This document shows, in pieces, positions 33,401-46,618 of a DNA stretch of 64,000 bases (positions are counted from its first letter, which is position 1; each line of letters opens with the position of its first letter). The position numbers and the translations under genes were made by a program. A model generated the notes under the pieces. The model saw nothing but the letters and a program-made list of their open reading frames with translations. It did no database searches and was not told the DNA's origin. This stretch comes from Epichloe hybrida (Eukaryota > Ascomycota > Sordariomycetes > Hypocreales > Clavicipitaceae): the NCBI GenBank assembly GCA_019022495.1, contig JAFEKR010000007.1:1240001-1304000 (forward strand). Reading direction: 5' to 3'.

Positions 33401-36172
33401 GGAATGAACCACGTAAGGAAGTACACTGTGAAAACCCAGCGTCTTCGGCTAGGCGAGTCCCTGAATTCTTCAATTTCTTGGAGATTCTTTTCATTGCCGC
33501 GTTCTGCCATCTGTTCTCGGGTTTCAAAGTTCTTGAACATGTCTCCACCACCAAAAGCAGACACACCTGTCTCGGAGCGAGCATCGTCGGAGCCAAAGTA
33601 GCCGGGCCTACCCTTCTCGCCATACATCAGTGGGGTGTCGCCTCCAGACAGAAGTTGCTCCTTGGATGCGCCAAACGCGTCGCGTTCTCCTGGGGTAAGT
33701 GCTTCATTACCATGCCCATCCGATGAGGGCCGTGGATAGCGAACTGCGCTGCCGGAGCCCTCGGACAAGCGAGCAACCTCCATCCAACACCGTTCACTGA
33801 GGAAAACACCCGTGGATCCGACTTGGACCTCGTTGCTTGGCCAACGTCGTTCTTCAATGACCATTTCGGCGCGCTCACGTTCGCTGCCAACCAGGTTAGT
33901 TTCGGCATCAGCCATGCCAAGAAATTCGCCAAAGGGGAGGAACAAGCTAAAGTCGGCAGATCGCAGCCTCTGGCTGATTTCTGCAATGCCAAAAGTCTGG
34001 ACCTGAGTACGGACACATTTGCTATCAAACTGATTTGCGATGTGCCGGTCGTTGGGTTTCAAACAGAAGACGAAGTAGGCATTTGTGCCTGGGTCTGTGA
34101 CAGCCTTCTGCAGATTGTCGAGCGATGAGAGGAATTGACCAGAAGCACCTTGCTCAATGCCAGCCTTGCTGGCACCCTGGGGATTCCTTGATTCTGTAGG
34201 TGCGTTGTTGCCCGCGTCGAAAAGATTTGCCTCTGGTTGGCGACGTTGTGATGCCAGTCCACGGCCCCTTCCTCCTTTTCGGGATATGACGCTCGGAGAG
34301 CGTATGGGTTTGGAGCTGATTGTGGCCTGCATGACAGTTGTTCTCTCTATGGGATGAGTGACAGTCTGGAGAACATCTTGGCCAAATAGTCTGCCCACAA
34401 ATTCGCTCTTGGTGGACTTGAACATGTTGAGCAGGTCCACAGAGACGACTTCACCGTTCTCTTCGATAAGTCCCTTAATCGGATAGTCAACCTCACCGGC
34501 GAAGTGTCTGACGGTGAAGGACGCAGCGGTGTTCTCTGTAAGGAAATTACTGCCAGGTAATTTGGCCGTGGCGGAGCTGACTTCAATTGCGGGATTCTTG
34601 CCTTCGAACCGCTTTCTCAAGCTCTCAAGAAGCTGCATATCCGTCTTGTTTCGTCGAGTCTGATCATCCAGAATGCTCAAGAGACCATTCCCAGGTTTGA
34701 GCAGGCCCTTTACAGCATCAGAATTATCAAAGTAGCTCGTAGGAGCGACGCTGACCTCTTCGGACTCCAGCATATCAGCCTTGCGGTCGAAGAAGTTGTG
34801 CAGAGCAATGTTGTATACAGCCTCGGTCGCGGCGTTGTTGAGAAGTTGGTCAAGGGTGGAACGAGTAGCTGACTGTTGGGCAAAACCTGGGAAGTCAACA
34901 ACGGAGATGGTGTTGGCGATTTGCTCCTCGGCAGCGCACACTTTCTGGTTAATATTCTCCAAGATCCAGGCCACAAGGAGGGAGTAGAGTGTTCGAGCCA
35001 GTTCATTAGCATGTCCGCGTGCTCCCAAGGGGTCAAGCATGACGGTGACTCGTTCTTTCTGAATCATCTTGGTCTTGTACCCCAACGTGCTTTGGAGCTC
35101 GCCAGCGCTAACTCCCAAGAAGGCAGCGATGATGCCCAGGATATCCTTGTTCTTGACAGTCGTAGTGGTATTGCCACCATCGTGAGAAAAGCCTCCGCTG
35201 TCGTCTCCTGTAGCGCTCGTGTTGTTTGTGGACTCGAAATCGAGCTGGCCAATGTGGAGGATAGCTGCCAGAATTTGGCAGATCTCAGCAATTTCACTTC
35301 GCGGAAACTCGAGCTTTTTTAAGGCGGCCTTGAAAAGCTGAAATCCTTCAGCGTCGTTGATGCCAACCTTGAGCTGAGTTGGATGGCCCAAATATTTCCA
35401 CCTCTTGGACCCATCAGCACCATCGTCAAGACCAAGATGAGTCTTTTCGGCCGAGCTGGTGCCAGCCAGCAGATAATAAAGGACATGGAAGTTTCGCTCT
35501 CCAGTTGGGACATCAGTAATACGACTTCTCTCCAGCCGATGATCCAGAAGTTTGCCGCCAATCAGAATTGGGTTGGTGGTCGCCGATGTATCGTATTGAA
35601 GTTCAAAGTAAAGACCAGACTTGGAGGCTGTTGGTGTGGTTGCAGTTTTTGTGGTGGTGAGTGTGTCGAAGACATAGGCGGCCAGGGAGAGTTTGTTTGA
35701 CAAAGGCGTGGAGGACTTGTCCAAAAGCGCGGTGAACAGATGGCTTCGGATGGTCGATTTACCGGATCCAGATTCACCCCTAACGAAAGCGTGGCAGGTT
35801 AGCAGGGACGCTCGTTCAGATCACAACGAAGGAGAAATCCGGCGCTTCTGTCACCACCTACAAAAACACAACGGCCTGGTTCTCAGATCGGTGTCCGAGC
35901 CTCAGCCAAGCACGTTCGGCCATGTCCTCAGCGCCGGCCATGGCGCTCCCCGGCTTCCCACCATCTGGTCCTTTAGAAGACGACGTGTAGGTGTTCAAGC
36001 AGACAAGTCCATGGGAAGAAAGCTTCGCAGTGGGATGGGAAACGTGGAAACGACTGGCCAGGTGTCCTGTGATATGAGTGTCTGATTGAAGATGCGCTGG
36101 TAACGAAGGCAACGAGTGCTGAGTATGTGCCCCTCCGTTCCCGCCTCCAAGGGGAGGGAGTGTCGATGCCAT
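30440..36172 (-). CDS. chsV: Class V chitin synthase with N-terminal myosin motor-like domain (one-base frame break)
   Basis: Membrane enzyme polymerising GlcNAc from UDP-GlcNAc into wall chitin at hyphal tips and septa. Exons are 36172-35862, 35779-30541 and 30471-30440. Intron 1 falls just before the motor P-loop GESGSGKST (about residues 105-113), and the tiny last exon adds [10 protein letters not shown]. Motor, cytochrome-b5-like, membrane and GT2 parts follow in order. Catalytic motifs are intact: QIDADT (about 1400), GEDRYLTTL and QRRRW (about 1559), then a DEK_C-type end. The exons sum to 5582 nt, one short of 5583 (1860 residues). The frame shifts at the AAAA run 32697-32700, between KPGENWRK and NPKITDFL. 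Before and after this point the protein is normal, so I infer a single missing base. Met at 36181 is an alternative start. Confidence 0.9.
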
Positions 36173-39100
36173 GATGGGCACAATTCCAGCAGCGCTGGAT
36201 TCACTTGCGTGGGCAGAAATAAAATGTTCCGGGAATGAGCGAGTGTTGGATCGAGTCTGGTTTTAGAGGAAACGGTTTACGTCGTATGAGTGGGGATGAG
36301 AGCGAATATGTCTGAATGGATCGGAAGTCGAGAAAGCGAAGACGTTTGATTGTCGGAAGAATCGGCGAGGTGAAGCAATGCTATGAGACAACCTCTTCCA
36401 GCGAGAGAAAGAGGTTTTGGGGCGAGAGTTTTCGTCCAAAACAATATACAAAACAAGAAAGCGAGTGTGAAGAATCAAGAACCAAGATGAGGAGTTAGCG
36501 AGTCGGTTTTCAAAGCGAAACCCGATACTCGAGCCACGGTCAAATGCATACGTTGGCGAACTTGCTCTCTAGCAATAGCAAAAGAAAAGGGGATCGGTAC
36601 CACGGACCTAGGTAGGCAGGCACGTAGGCTAATATTGGTGGCGCGTTGGGACCAGGATGTGCGTTTGAGTGCTTGAAGTCTTGTTGTGATCTGTGTACGG
36701 AATACGGTAGGGTGTTACGGTGGGCCAAAAGAACCGGGAGCGCAGCCTGGTCTGGGGTCACAGGCATCGGAAGACTTTTTTTTAGACGATGCATGAAAAC
36801 TAAATCCAGTCGGGGGCTTCTGCTTTCTTCTTCTCTTTCCTCTTTCTTTTTAACCATCAAATTCCCACTAGTATCGCGATACGACATGGCCAGAGCGAAT
36901 CAGGGTGGATGGACGGGCAATGGGCGATGACACAGCGAGCTGTCTGTGTCTAGACGTAGCACGAGGACTAGCTGCACAAGACCTCCCTGATTAAGAGCAG
37001 CGCCCTTGTTGACCACACGAAAGATTCTGAATGCTATCAAGGGATGGTTCACAGACCGAGGCTAGGTAGGGATGATAAACGGGGAAACTAGTAATAAGTC
37101 CCCCTTGCGTACGCAGCCTAGTGATGCCAGTACGGAGTACATGCACACGCCTTGCTCCGTATTCCGTCCGTTGTATACGGATCCGTGCGGAGTACGTGGC
37201 TCAGTCGTTGTTCCCGCGACGAGACGGCATGATCAGTGAGCTTATTCATAGAGAAGTATAGTGGCTAGTGGCCTACTCGTGGTTGAGCAGGTTGAGCAGC
37301 AGCATCATAGCATCATGCATGCGAGGCCGTAGCCAGGTTGGGTTTTCGTGAGTGTGAACTCCATGACATGAAAGCCTCAACGCAATAATCCGTTATCAAT
37401 TAAGAGTAATGCTTTCCGACCGCGTGCTGGGAAATATGTCGGACTCGCGGTGCATGAGCTATTTATCGAACTACTTGCTGAACAGCGCCATTGTGCGCGC
37501 GACTGTTAAAGGGGGGGCCAATAGCCTTCCTATCACGCTGCCGTCCTCGTCTTCTCAACAAGGGAGGAGTGACGGACGCAGGTGGTCATATGTATTGCTA
37601 TGGATGGATTTACGCCCTCGTCGAATATTGACTACGTCAGGGTTAAGGATCACGGATTGGCGATGCTAGCGTCTTCCGTCACTGGGCAATGATACTTAAC
37701 CCCTGAAAGAAACAGAGCTACTGACCAGATCTGATGAAACACATTTACTTGGCTACTGAGTGCAGCCATCGAAACCATTGGGTCCATTTGCACCAGATCG
37801 TTCTTTTTTACAAGCCGGCATGCTGACACGTGCAGAGTATTACAACGTCCCATTCTTGGACTTTAAGCCTGATGAAGGAACCTAGAAAACAAGGGCTGCG
37901 ATTTCGTTGTCATGTCATTGTCGTCGTCTGGAGCACGTAGGTTAGCTGTACTTGATCAGAGAGTAGGTCGTCGTCCTGCTATGGGAAGATATCGAAATCG
38001 AGAGAGAACATGCCAGAAAGCCAATCACTGCAATCGATTTTACAAAACTCCCATGAAGTCTGATCATGTAGAACATCAGGGTCGAAAATCAACAACAAGC
38101 TCCATTAGACTTGCGTTGTCCATGTTCAACGGAAATTGTGAGACTGTCTGGTCTGGTTTTGTCTGCAAAAAGTGGGGTGTAGGCTGCCACATTGTTATGT
38201 TTCTTTTCGGCTCAGGCATAGGCACCTTGTCATATGTGATCCAAGCAGTTGGTAATGGAAGGGCTGGAATGCTGAATGATCTGGTACTCCGTAATTGGTG
38301 TATTCATTCGTCTTGAAAATACGCCTGCCATTTGTCGTGTTGTCTGATCTGCTGGTGGCGACTTTGTACTGAGTGGCCCACGCCTCTTGGCCCTTCGCAG
38401 CCCCACCCCTTGGCAACGCACAAGACATCGTGACATCTTTTTTTTTTTTTTTTTCCAAAATACGAGCGGCCACAGCCGTTCTAGCTAGCTCCTCTGCGAC
38501 GAGCACGGGGCACAACATCGACACGTGTAGTGGATAGCTCGCCGCTTCGTATCGTGTCGGCATTAATGTATTCCTCGATCCTGCTGCGGACTAATTTGCC
38601 TACACAAATCCTGTTCCTCAGAGTTCCTGGACAACCTCGTCTTGATGGACCAGTGGGAGGATTTGGCCATATAGTCGGAGAATTGTGTTTCGGGAATTGT
38701 GTTGTTTGTTGTGGCGCATTAAACCTGCAGTGCAGTGACTGTTGCTGAAGTGGCAAGACCGGCAACCAAACCGCCGGTCTTTGCCGTTGGCCCAACAGAC
38801 ACAAGATTTGACACTCCGTGCTTACAAGTTACCATGGTAGATGTTGCCGACTTTGTAGCGCGAGGGAATCAACGACGTTTGTTGATTTCAAGGCATCGTA
38901 GCTAATGTTTCCTAGCAGCGATGGAGTAAAAAGTAGTGACTGGAATCCCGGGAATAATTACCAATATCAGATTTTCTTCTTCTTTTTCTTTTGGGGGGGA
39001 TGCCGCCGTTACACATAACCCCCTGGCGGAAGTGGGGTCACCCACTTTGCAGTTGAGCCCTTCCAGGAGGAGGACGCCAACTTTAACCCGTGTTGTTGCG

Positions 39101-39762
39101 CTGCAAACCAGTACCCCTTGTGGCTTAGACTGCGCTCAGGGACTGGGTCGCCCGCCGTAATGACCGCGCACCGTCGACCTCTCCCGCTGTGCTCGTGTCG
39201 GGGCCGTTTGGGCACCTCGAAATGCATGCCAATCCGTGGGCCGCCCAGCCCAGGGTTGGTCCTCGCTCTCAGTCACGTCCCAGGCCCTGAGTCCTGAGTC
39301 CTGTTTGATCCCGTTCTTTTCTCTTTGATCTTAGCCATTCGTCGTTCTCGATTTTCGCCAGGACTGCCTCTCTCGCTTTGGCTCTTCCTTTTCATCATTA
39401 ATTTCCTTTCCATCTTCCTTCTTCTTCGCAAACGCTCGTTGTCGTTGTTCACGTCTTGTCTTCCCAGCTAGTCCAAAATCCACATAGTTTGTGTCGAAAA
39501 GGAGCACTACCACGCTTCAGCATTACGCTTCGCCTAATTTCGACGAAGACAACTTGAATCAACTATCTCTTGTTGCCTCGAATCTCGCTCGTTTCAACCA
39601 TTGCTTCATCGAGTCGCAGCGTATTGAAGTATCCATTGCGTGTGAAAGCCTTCTTCCCGTCGTTCGAATAGCGAACACCTCTTCAAGCCTCTTCGACCGA
39701 GTCGTTCCCAGTCGGTCGTGAATGTCCCTTCGTGGGCACCACTGGGTCAAGTCTCGCCAAAG
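36173..39762. promoter_or_regulatory. Shared divergent 5' region of the chsV and class VII chitin synthase genes
   Basis: 3.6 kb between two divergent start codons. It contains a T17 run (38438-38454), many ACTCCGTA/GGAGTAC words (37130-37200 especially) and a long CT-rich stretch before the class VII start (39310-39480), typical of fungal promoters and leaders. No frame inside has convincing coding features. An in-frame upstream Met at 39718 precedes the chosen class VII start. Head-to-head placement of class V and VII synthases is known in other filamentous ascomycetes, so shared regulation is plausible but not shown here. Confidence 0.65.
38438..38454. repeat. T17 homopolymer in the divergent chitin synthase region
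   Basis: Pure T run in non-coding DNA roughly 1.3 kb before the class VII start codon. Confidence 0.8.
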
Positions 39763-42700
39763 ATGGCGAACCGCATGTCAATGTTCTCAGTGGCCTCGGA
39801 AGGTCCTGGGAACCAGCGAGCAGGTGGACCTCAAACAGCCCAAGTTTCGACAACCACGTTGCTGAATGCTATTCACAACATTTACCTTGCCTCGCAGCCC
39901 CATCAACTGGAGTCCAGCACCAGTCTCGTTGTCAATACGTGGCTTACTGCCGCACAGGCAATTCCCACTGTTGACTCAAGTCTTGCATCTAAGGCCTGGG
40001 AGCATGCGCGTCGACGAGCTGAGGACGGATGTGTTATTTTGGGGTGCGCCGCGGTTCATCTGTCTGGTCTACAGTCGTTCTTTCAAGTACTGATCAATCA
40101 TATATCTTAGGTCTCTCCATCAATCTGCTCCATCCGTCTTGAGACCTTTTCTCAACAGCTTTCCCTTTGCTATTCCTTCGACTGTTTATAAGGCTTTGGA
40201 CGCTATCCAGCCCTTCATCCGATGTGTTACCCCTCAAAATCCATCTACGCCGCGACAAGCTGCCCTAGGGGTGACACTGAATTTGAATTTGGCTGGAAAC
40301 CTCACTGGTGCATCATTGGCCCTTTCTCAGGGGGGTATTGATACAATCAATGGCCTATTGAATGTTCCTTCCGAGGCCGGCTATCGCGCCTTTGATGTCT
40401 TTTACTATCTTTTGACATCCGCTTCTACGCCCGCTGAAAGAGAGTTCCTAGGGCTCAAAGCCCCTTCCAGATACACGTTGCTATCACGATCTGGCACATA
40501 CGACCCGCCCTCGTACCTGCCTACTGCCGATGACGGTGCCTCTGCAGACGACTTCCGCCAGGCTTTGAAAGACATTGGCATCAAGGGATCATCTCACAGA
40601 AATTTCATATCCACACTGGCCGGTCTGCTCAAGCTCGGCAACACCCTCGATTATGATGTAGAATCGGATGCGCTAGAGGAGATCTGCGAGGATGTCAGCG
40701 GCCTCCTTGGCATCGAGACAGACACGCTATTGAGGCAATGCAGCACCGAAGATCGCTGGACCTTTATCGGAGGACTGTACGAATCCCTGGTGGATTGGGT
40801 TATCTCCAAGGCAAATGCCGCAATCGCTGCTCAGATGCTTCGTATCAAGAATGGTGACGAATCACCAGAGGGCCGCGGGGCGAGAACCCCGACCCCGAAT
40901 GAAGATTCTGAAGACACTGTCTCCATCACCGTTCTGGAAATTCCACAGATCACTCTTGGTAAAGCACTGTCTATGCGTTGTATCTTTGATGATTCCCAGG
41001 GTATCAACGCCGAAATGATTGAAGACGGTGTGAATGTATCACCAGCCGGCTCATCGGTTCTGCGTGAAATGCACCAAGCAGTGTCCGACGTGGGTCCTGA
41101 CTTGGGAATCATGACAGGGCCAGCGGGCAGAGAACGACAGCACGAGCTGGAGAAGCGAGAAGTCGTGCTGGAAAAGATTGCTTATGCGGCTGAAGAAGGC
41201 GGTTTCCTTCGGACTCTGCTGTTCCCCGTCGATGGTGAAGGTATCAAATTGGGCCGCGCTGGCCAATTCGACTTGCCAGCTGTACTCGGGTCAAATCGTT
41301 TGTGGTATCATCTGTCCTTGCATCCAACAGATGACTCCCCGGCGCAACTTGCCGCGCTACCGTCTATAACATCCTCCTGGTCAGCGGGTGCTGTATCACG
41401 CCAGCTCCGTTCCTGGAGACTTCCCGAATGGGCTAATAGACGAAACAGAAACTTGGATTTTACCGCTGACTTTGACCACGACGAGTTTGCTCGTCGTTAT
41501 GCCGTTTTAGGCTGCAAAGATGGCAAGGATGGCATCGAAAGCTGGGTAATTGAGCGAGGCTGGAGTAATGGCGAGGTTGTCGTCGGTAAAGACCGCGTCT
41601 GGATGCGAGAGACTGCTTGGTGGGAGGCTGAGAGCATGTTGGATCTGAAGCCAGAGCCAAACGACATGAACATGCAAGCCATCGGCGTCAATCCCTTTGG
41701 ATCTGGCCTCGACACCGGCTACTCCGCCAATGGAAGTGGCTACTTTCCTCCCCAAGGGATGGCACCCAGCTTCAACGGAAGTCATGAAGGACTCGTGCAT
41801 ACTCGCAATTTCAGTCAGAGCCAGCTCAACTTTGGCCAGAACCCGAATCTTGCACCATCACTCGCCCCCACCGTAATGCGAAACGTGAGCAATGGAGACT
41901 ATGGCCTTGGCACCAAAGGAGACACGTACAAAGATGATGTTTTCTATAGTGCCGAAGGTGATTTCACTGGGGCCTTGGATCCCGAATTTGCCACCAACAA
42001 AAAGATCCAGACAAAGAAGGTGACAATGGGCCGCCGCATTTGGGTTTGGATTGTCTGGGCTCTGACTTTTTGGATTCCTTCTCCATTATTGCGTTATGTT
42101 GGCCGCATGAGACGACCTGACGTTCGCATGGCTTGGAGAGAGAAGCTTGTCTTGGTATTCCTGATATTTCTCATCAATGCTATGGTCGTTTTCTGGATCA
42201 TTTGGTTTGGCCGACTTCTTTGTCCCAACTTCGACAAAGCTTGGAATCGGGAAGAGGTGAAGACACACCAGGGCCAAGATGATTTTTGGGTCAGCATTCA
42301 TGGAAAGGTTTATGACATCACAAAATTTTGGCGTCAGCAGCACAGTGACACGGACGTAAAGACAACTGCAGATGTCATGCAACCGCTTGCAGGACTGGAC
42401 CTGACGGCCTACTTCCCGCCACCACTGAACGAGGCTTGCCAAGGTCTCGGTATCGCGGAGACCATCCAACTGCAACCGAATACCAGCCTGGAATACGGTC
42501 TTGCAAATCATAAATCTGGCTTCTATGGAACTGTCAGTAGCAAGCTGCACGATCCCTTGTGGTACTGGAAAAATTTCGAGCCAAAGATCAAGGAATACTA
42601 TCACGGTGACCTCGTATGGAGTGAAGGCAAGGTAAAATCTGGTGGCTCTGGTGACCAACAACACCCTTGGGCCATGTACGGAGACAAGATATACGATCTC

Positions 42701-45274
42701 ACGGACTACTTCCACACTCAGGATTTAATGAACAACATCGCCTCGTACAAGTTCCTTGACTCTAGTGTCAGTGATCTCTGGAAGAACAACCCAGGCCAGG
42801 ACATCAAAGGTCTCCTCGACCAAGTTATCCAGGACTCAGTTTCCAATCGCACCCAGCACGCCAAGGTCATGAACAGCTGGGCGTGTATTCAGAGAATATT
42901 TTACCAAGGAATTACGGACTTCCGCGAGACACCCAGATGTACGATAAACAACTGGATCCTGCTGGCTTTCACAATCATCATTTGCGCCGTCATCTTGATC
43001 AAGTTTGTCTCCGCTCTCCGGTTCACTTCCAAACGTCGACCTGCACCCCAAGACAAATTTGTCATCTGCCAAGTTCCCGCCTACACCGAAGGCGAAGAAT
43101 CTTTGCGAAAGGCTCTGGATTCCCTTACCGCACTGCAATATGATAACAAGCGCAAGCTCATCTTTGTTATTTGCGACGGTGTAATCGTTGGCCAGGGCAA
43201 TGATCGCCCAACCCCAAAAATTGTTCTTGATATCCTTGGCGTGGATCCCAAGGTTGATCCACCAGCTCTACCATTCAAGTCTGTTGGTCCTGGCAGTGAG
43301 CAACTTAACTATGGCAAAGTCTACTCAGGCTTATATGAATACGAAGGCAATGTCGTTCCGTACGTCGTTGTGGTAAAGGTCGGCAAGGAGTCTGAGCAAA
43401 GCAAGTCAAAGCCAGGAAATCGTGGTAAACGAGATTCTCAGATCCTCCTCATGAGCTTCCTCAACCGAGTCCACCACCGCGCCCCCATGAATCCCCTTGA
43501 GCTTGAAATGTTCCACCAGATCAACAACGTCATTGGCGTGGACCCCGAACTGTACGAGTACCTGCTCATGGTTGATGCCGATACATCTGTAAGCGAAGAC
43601 TCGCTTAACCGTCTCGTGTCGGCTTGTGCCAACAACGCCAAAATTGCGGGTATCTGTGGCGAAACCAGTCTGGAAAACGACGAAAAGTCTTGGTGGACGA
43701 TGATTCAGGTTTATGAATACTTTATTTCTCATCACCTCGCCAAGGCCTTTGAATCTCTTTTTGGCAGTGTCACTTGTTTGCCTGGATGGTATGTTCCTGC
43801 TCGTGACACTTTTGATTTTATGTCATCTCTACTTTGATTTGATTTGATATGAATTACACTCTTTACTAACTTGGGGACTCTCAGCTTCACCATGTACCGT
43901 CTTCGAACCGTGGACAAGGGTAAGCCTCTGATCATCTCGGATGCTGTCATCAAAGAATACGCCATTTGTGACGTAGACACCCTTCATCAGAAGAACTTGT
44001 TGTCCCTCGGTGAAGATCGCTACCTGACAACTCTCATGACCAAACACTTCCCGTACATGGCCTACAAGTTCATTCAGGATGCTCAGTGTAAAACAGCTGC
44101 TCCCGAGTCGTGGAGCGTGCTGCTGTCCCAACGCCGTCGCTGGATCAACTCTACTATCCATAACCTTGTCGAGCTTATGCGTCTGGAAGAAATGTGTGGC
44201 TTTTGCTGCTTTAGCATGCGTTTCATTGTCTTCATCGATCTCTGTGGTACTATTATTCTGCCGGCCACTTGTGTCTACCTTGGTTGGTTAATCTATCGAG
44301 TTGCCACTCACCAGGGACAATTCCCTATGATTTCCATCATCATGTTGGCGGCAGTATATGGTCTCCAGGCCTTGGTCTTTATTCTCAAGAGACAGTGGCA
44401 GCATATTGGTTGGATGATCATCTACATGATTGCCTTCCCCATTTACTCCTTTATCCTGCCAATTTACTCGTTTTGGAACCAGGACAATTTCTCCTGGGGT
44501 AACACTCGCATTGTCATTGGAGAAAAAGGCAACAAGCAGGTTGTAGCAGTTGACGACGAGGGATACGATCCCCGGTCTATTCCTCTTCAAAGATGGGACG
44601 ATTATGCCCTGGCAAGCAATCTCCCAGGACGTCGCGGGGGTTATCAGGAGAAGCAAGACATGGCCTATCCTGATCAGTACGAGATGGACGAAATCAAATC
44701 AGTCTACTCAGCTGCGCCCCAGGGCTCTGTCTTGACAGGGATGGGTGGACGAAATGCCTACATGCCACCTCAGTCGCCTGCTCTTGGCATGTATCGAGCC
44801 CCAACGGCACAAGGTCAATACTACGATGCCCCCGGATCCACCCGCAGACAATCAATGATGTCCTTGGGAACACAGATACACGACATTCAGAGAGGCCCAT
44901 CTCCATATCAGGACTTGCCCACGAACAGAGGCAGTATGATGAACCTTCGAGGCCAGGGCAACCTTACACCCGGGCCAGTAATGGCCGGCAACAGAGCATC
45001 ATCGGTGATGGGCTACGCTGGTGGTCATCGCCCACCGATGGGACACGAAGCAACGCAATCGACAACTTCATTTGACTTTCAGCGTGGGCATGTTGGTGCA
45101 GATGACACAGCGATTGTCGAGGCCATCCAGTCTGTCCTTCGTGAGGTCGACCTTGACACGGTGACAAAGAAACAGGTTCGTGCTCTGGTAGAACAGCGCC
45201 TGCAAACCGAATTGGTTGGCGAGCGACGCACATTCATGGACCGACAAATCGATCGCGAGCTTGAAAACATGTAA
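39763..45274 (+). CDS. chsVb: Class VII chitin synthase (truncated myosin motor-like N-terminus)
   Basis: Partner class to chsV in polar wall growth. Three exons, 39763-40043, 40111-43788 and 43885-45274, give 5349 nt and 1782 residues, fully in frame. Splices rebuild [12 protein letters not shown] and CLPGCFTMYR; intron 2 has a TACTAAC branch site near 43864. The N-terminal motor-like region lacks a P-loop, as expected for class VII (contrast chsV). A cytochrome-b5-like region with its flanking membrane helices follows (about residues 720-800). The GT2 core has VDADT (about 1248), GEDRYLTTL and QRRRWINST (about 1401). Several terminal membrane helices, a Gly/Gln/Ser-rich linker and a DEK_C-like end complete it. 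The start MANRMSMF was preferred over an upstream in-frame Met (39718) because it fits the family N-terminus. Confidence 0.94.
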
Positions 45275-46618
45275 GCAACGTCCATGATGGCTTTATTCAA
45301 GCAATGTCAATGCGGAAACTAGATATTCCTCCTATAGGGGCACAGTATGATATTTTGGTGGCGCAGATGGCGTCTTAATTTTTACCTGATTTTGCCGTAA
45401 TTCGAAAGGGGGAATTTTATTTAAGCAAGCGAGTGATGTAGAGAGACTGGGGATGTAAACACGACCAAGGACCCGAACCTTGATACTCTCGATCTGGGTA
45501 TTGCCTTGCCACTGTCTGGCGTTTGTTTTCTTTTTTTTTTGATATAACCTTGTTGGTGGTCATCAACGAGCTGGGAGGCTAGTTAATTCTGATCTTTTGG
45601 ACCGCTTGACTAGTAGGCTTCGGTTATTGTCTAAGATTTATTAATGAATCTTGTCTGTCACAGTACAGTTAGTGATACAGTTCCTGCCACTGCTTGCTAA
45701 GCTAAGTAAGTGCGTTGGGGGCCACTTGCTCGGGAACCAAGAATTCCAATCATGCATGTTCAATTTTCGGTCGTTCCCTCTCCTCCACCCTGGTTTCTCT
45801 CTCTTTTTCTTTCTTTTTTCTTTTTATTTTTCAAAATAGATTGAATGACGACATTATATCCCTCAAAGCTACTTGATCTCGTGCTGGTGACATGCCTGTT
45901 GAAAGTGCATGAAAGCCGAGCCGTGCGTGGACCGGACTTGGTCGGTACCTATTGTCACGGATCTCGAAAGAGGGTGTCAGGTCGATGGCGTCTTGGCATT
46001 CACATGACGTAAAACGAGACCTAGGTTGATGGATGATGCAGAATGATGTCTTTCTGTACTGTTCTGTATGGCATTTTCAGAAAATCCCGCCGTGTTGTAT
46101 CCTTGGTTCTCCTTTGTTTGAGCATGACTTGACATGTTTTTTCTTGTGAATTTTTCCTCATGTATTCACATGCTAACTAAACTTGGCAACCGCTTGGTAA
46201 TTCCTCGGTGAATTCGATGAATTGATGGCCGTCTACAGAAAAAAAAAAGGAAGATGAAAAAAACCTGTATAAGCACGCGTTTGAATTGAGAAGCGACATG
46301 CGCATTTAGTGATCCGTCGACTATGCTAGCCGGTCTGAAGCCCCACCTCTTTCATTCTTTTCGCTTTCCCCGGTCATTTCCCTGGTGAGAGATTTACATG
46401 TACGGTATGCTACCAACAAAACCCGTGACGGACAGGTGCTCACGGTAAAAACACTGACTTTGTTAAGTGACATAGCAAGCAACCTAAGAAGAAGAGCGAG
46501 GGATGCAAGAGAAGTCCATCCAACCTGGCATATGGTCCAAACCCAACCTGAACAGCAGCAAAAGGCAATTGCTCCAAGAGCAGCATTCAACATCACACGA
46601 AGCGAGAGCGGCAGAGAT
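45275..46618. other. Convergent intergenic region, no gene seen
   Basis: 1.34 kb between the class VII synthase and the unknown minus-strand gene. T-rich tracts near 45530 and 45800; no supported frame. Confidence 0.6.
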
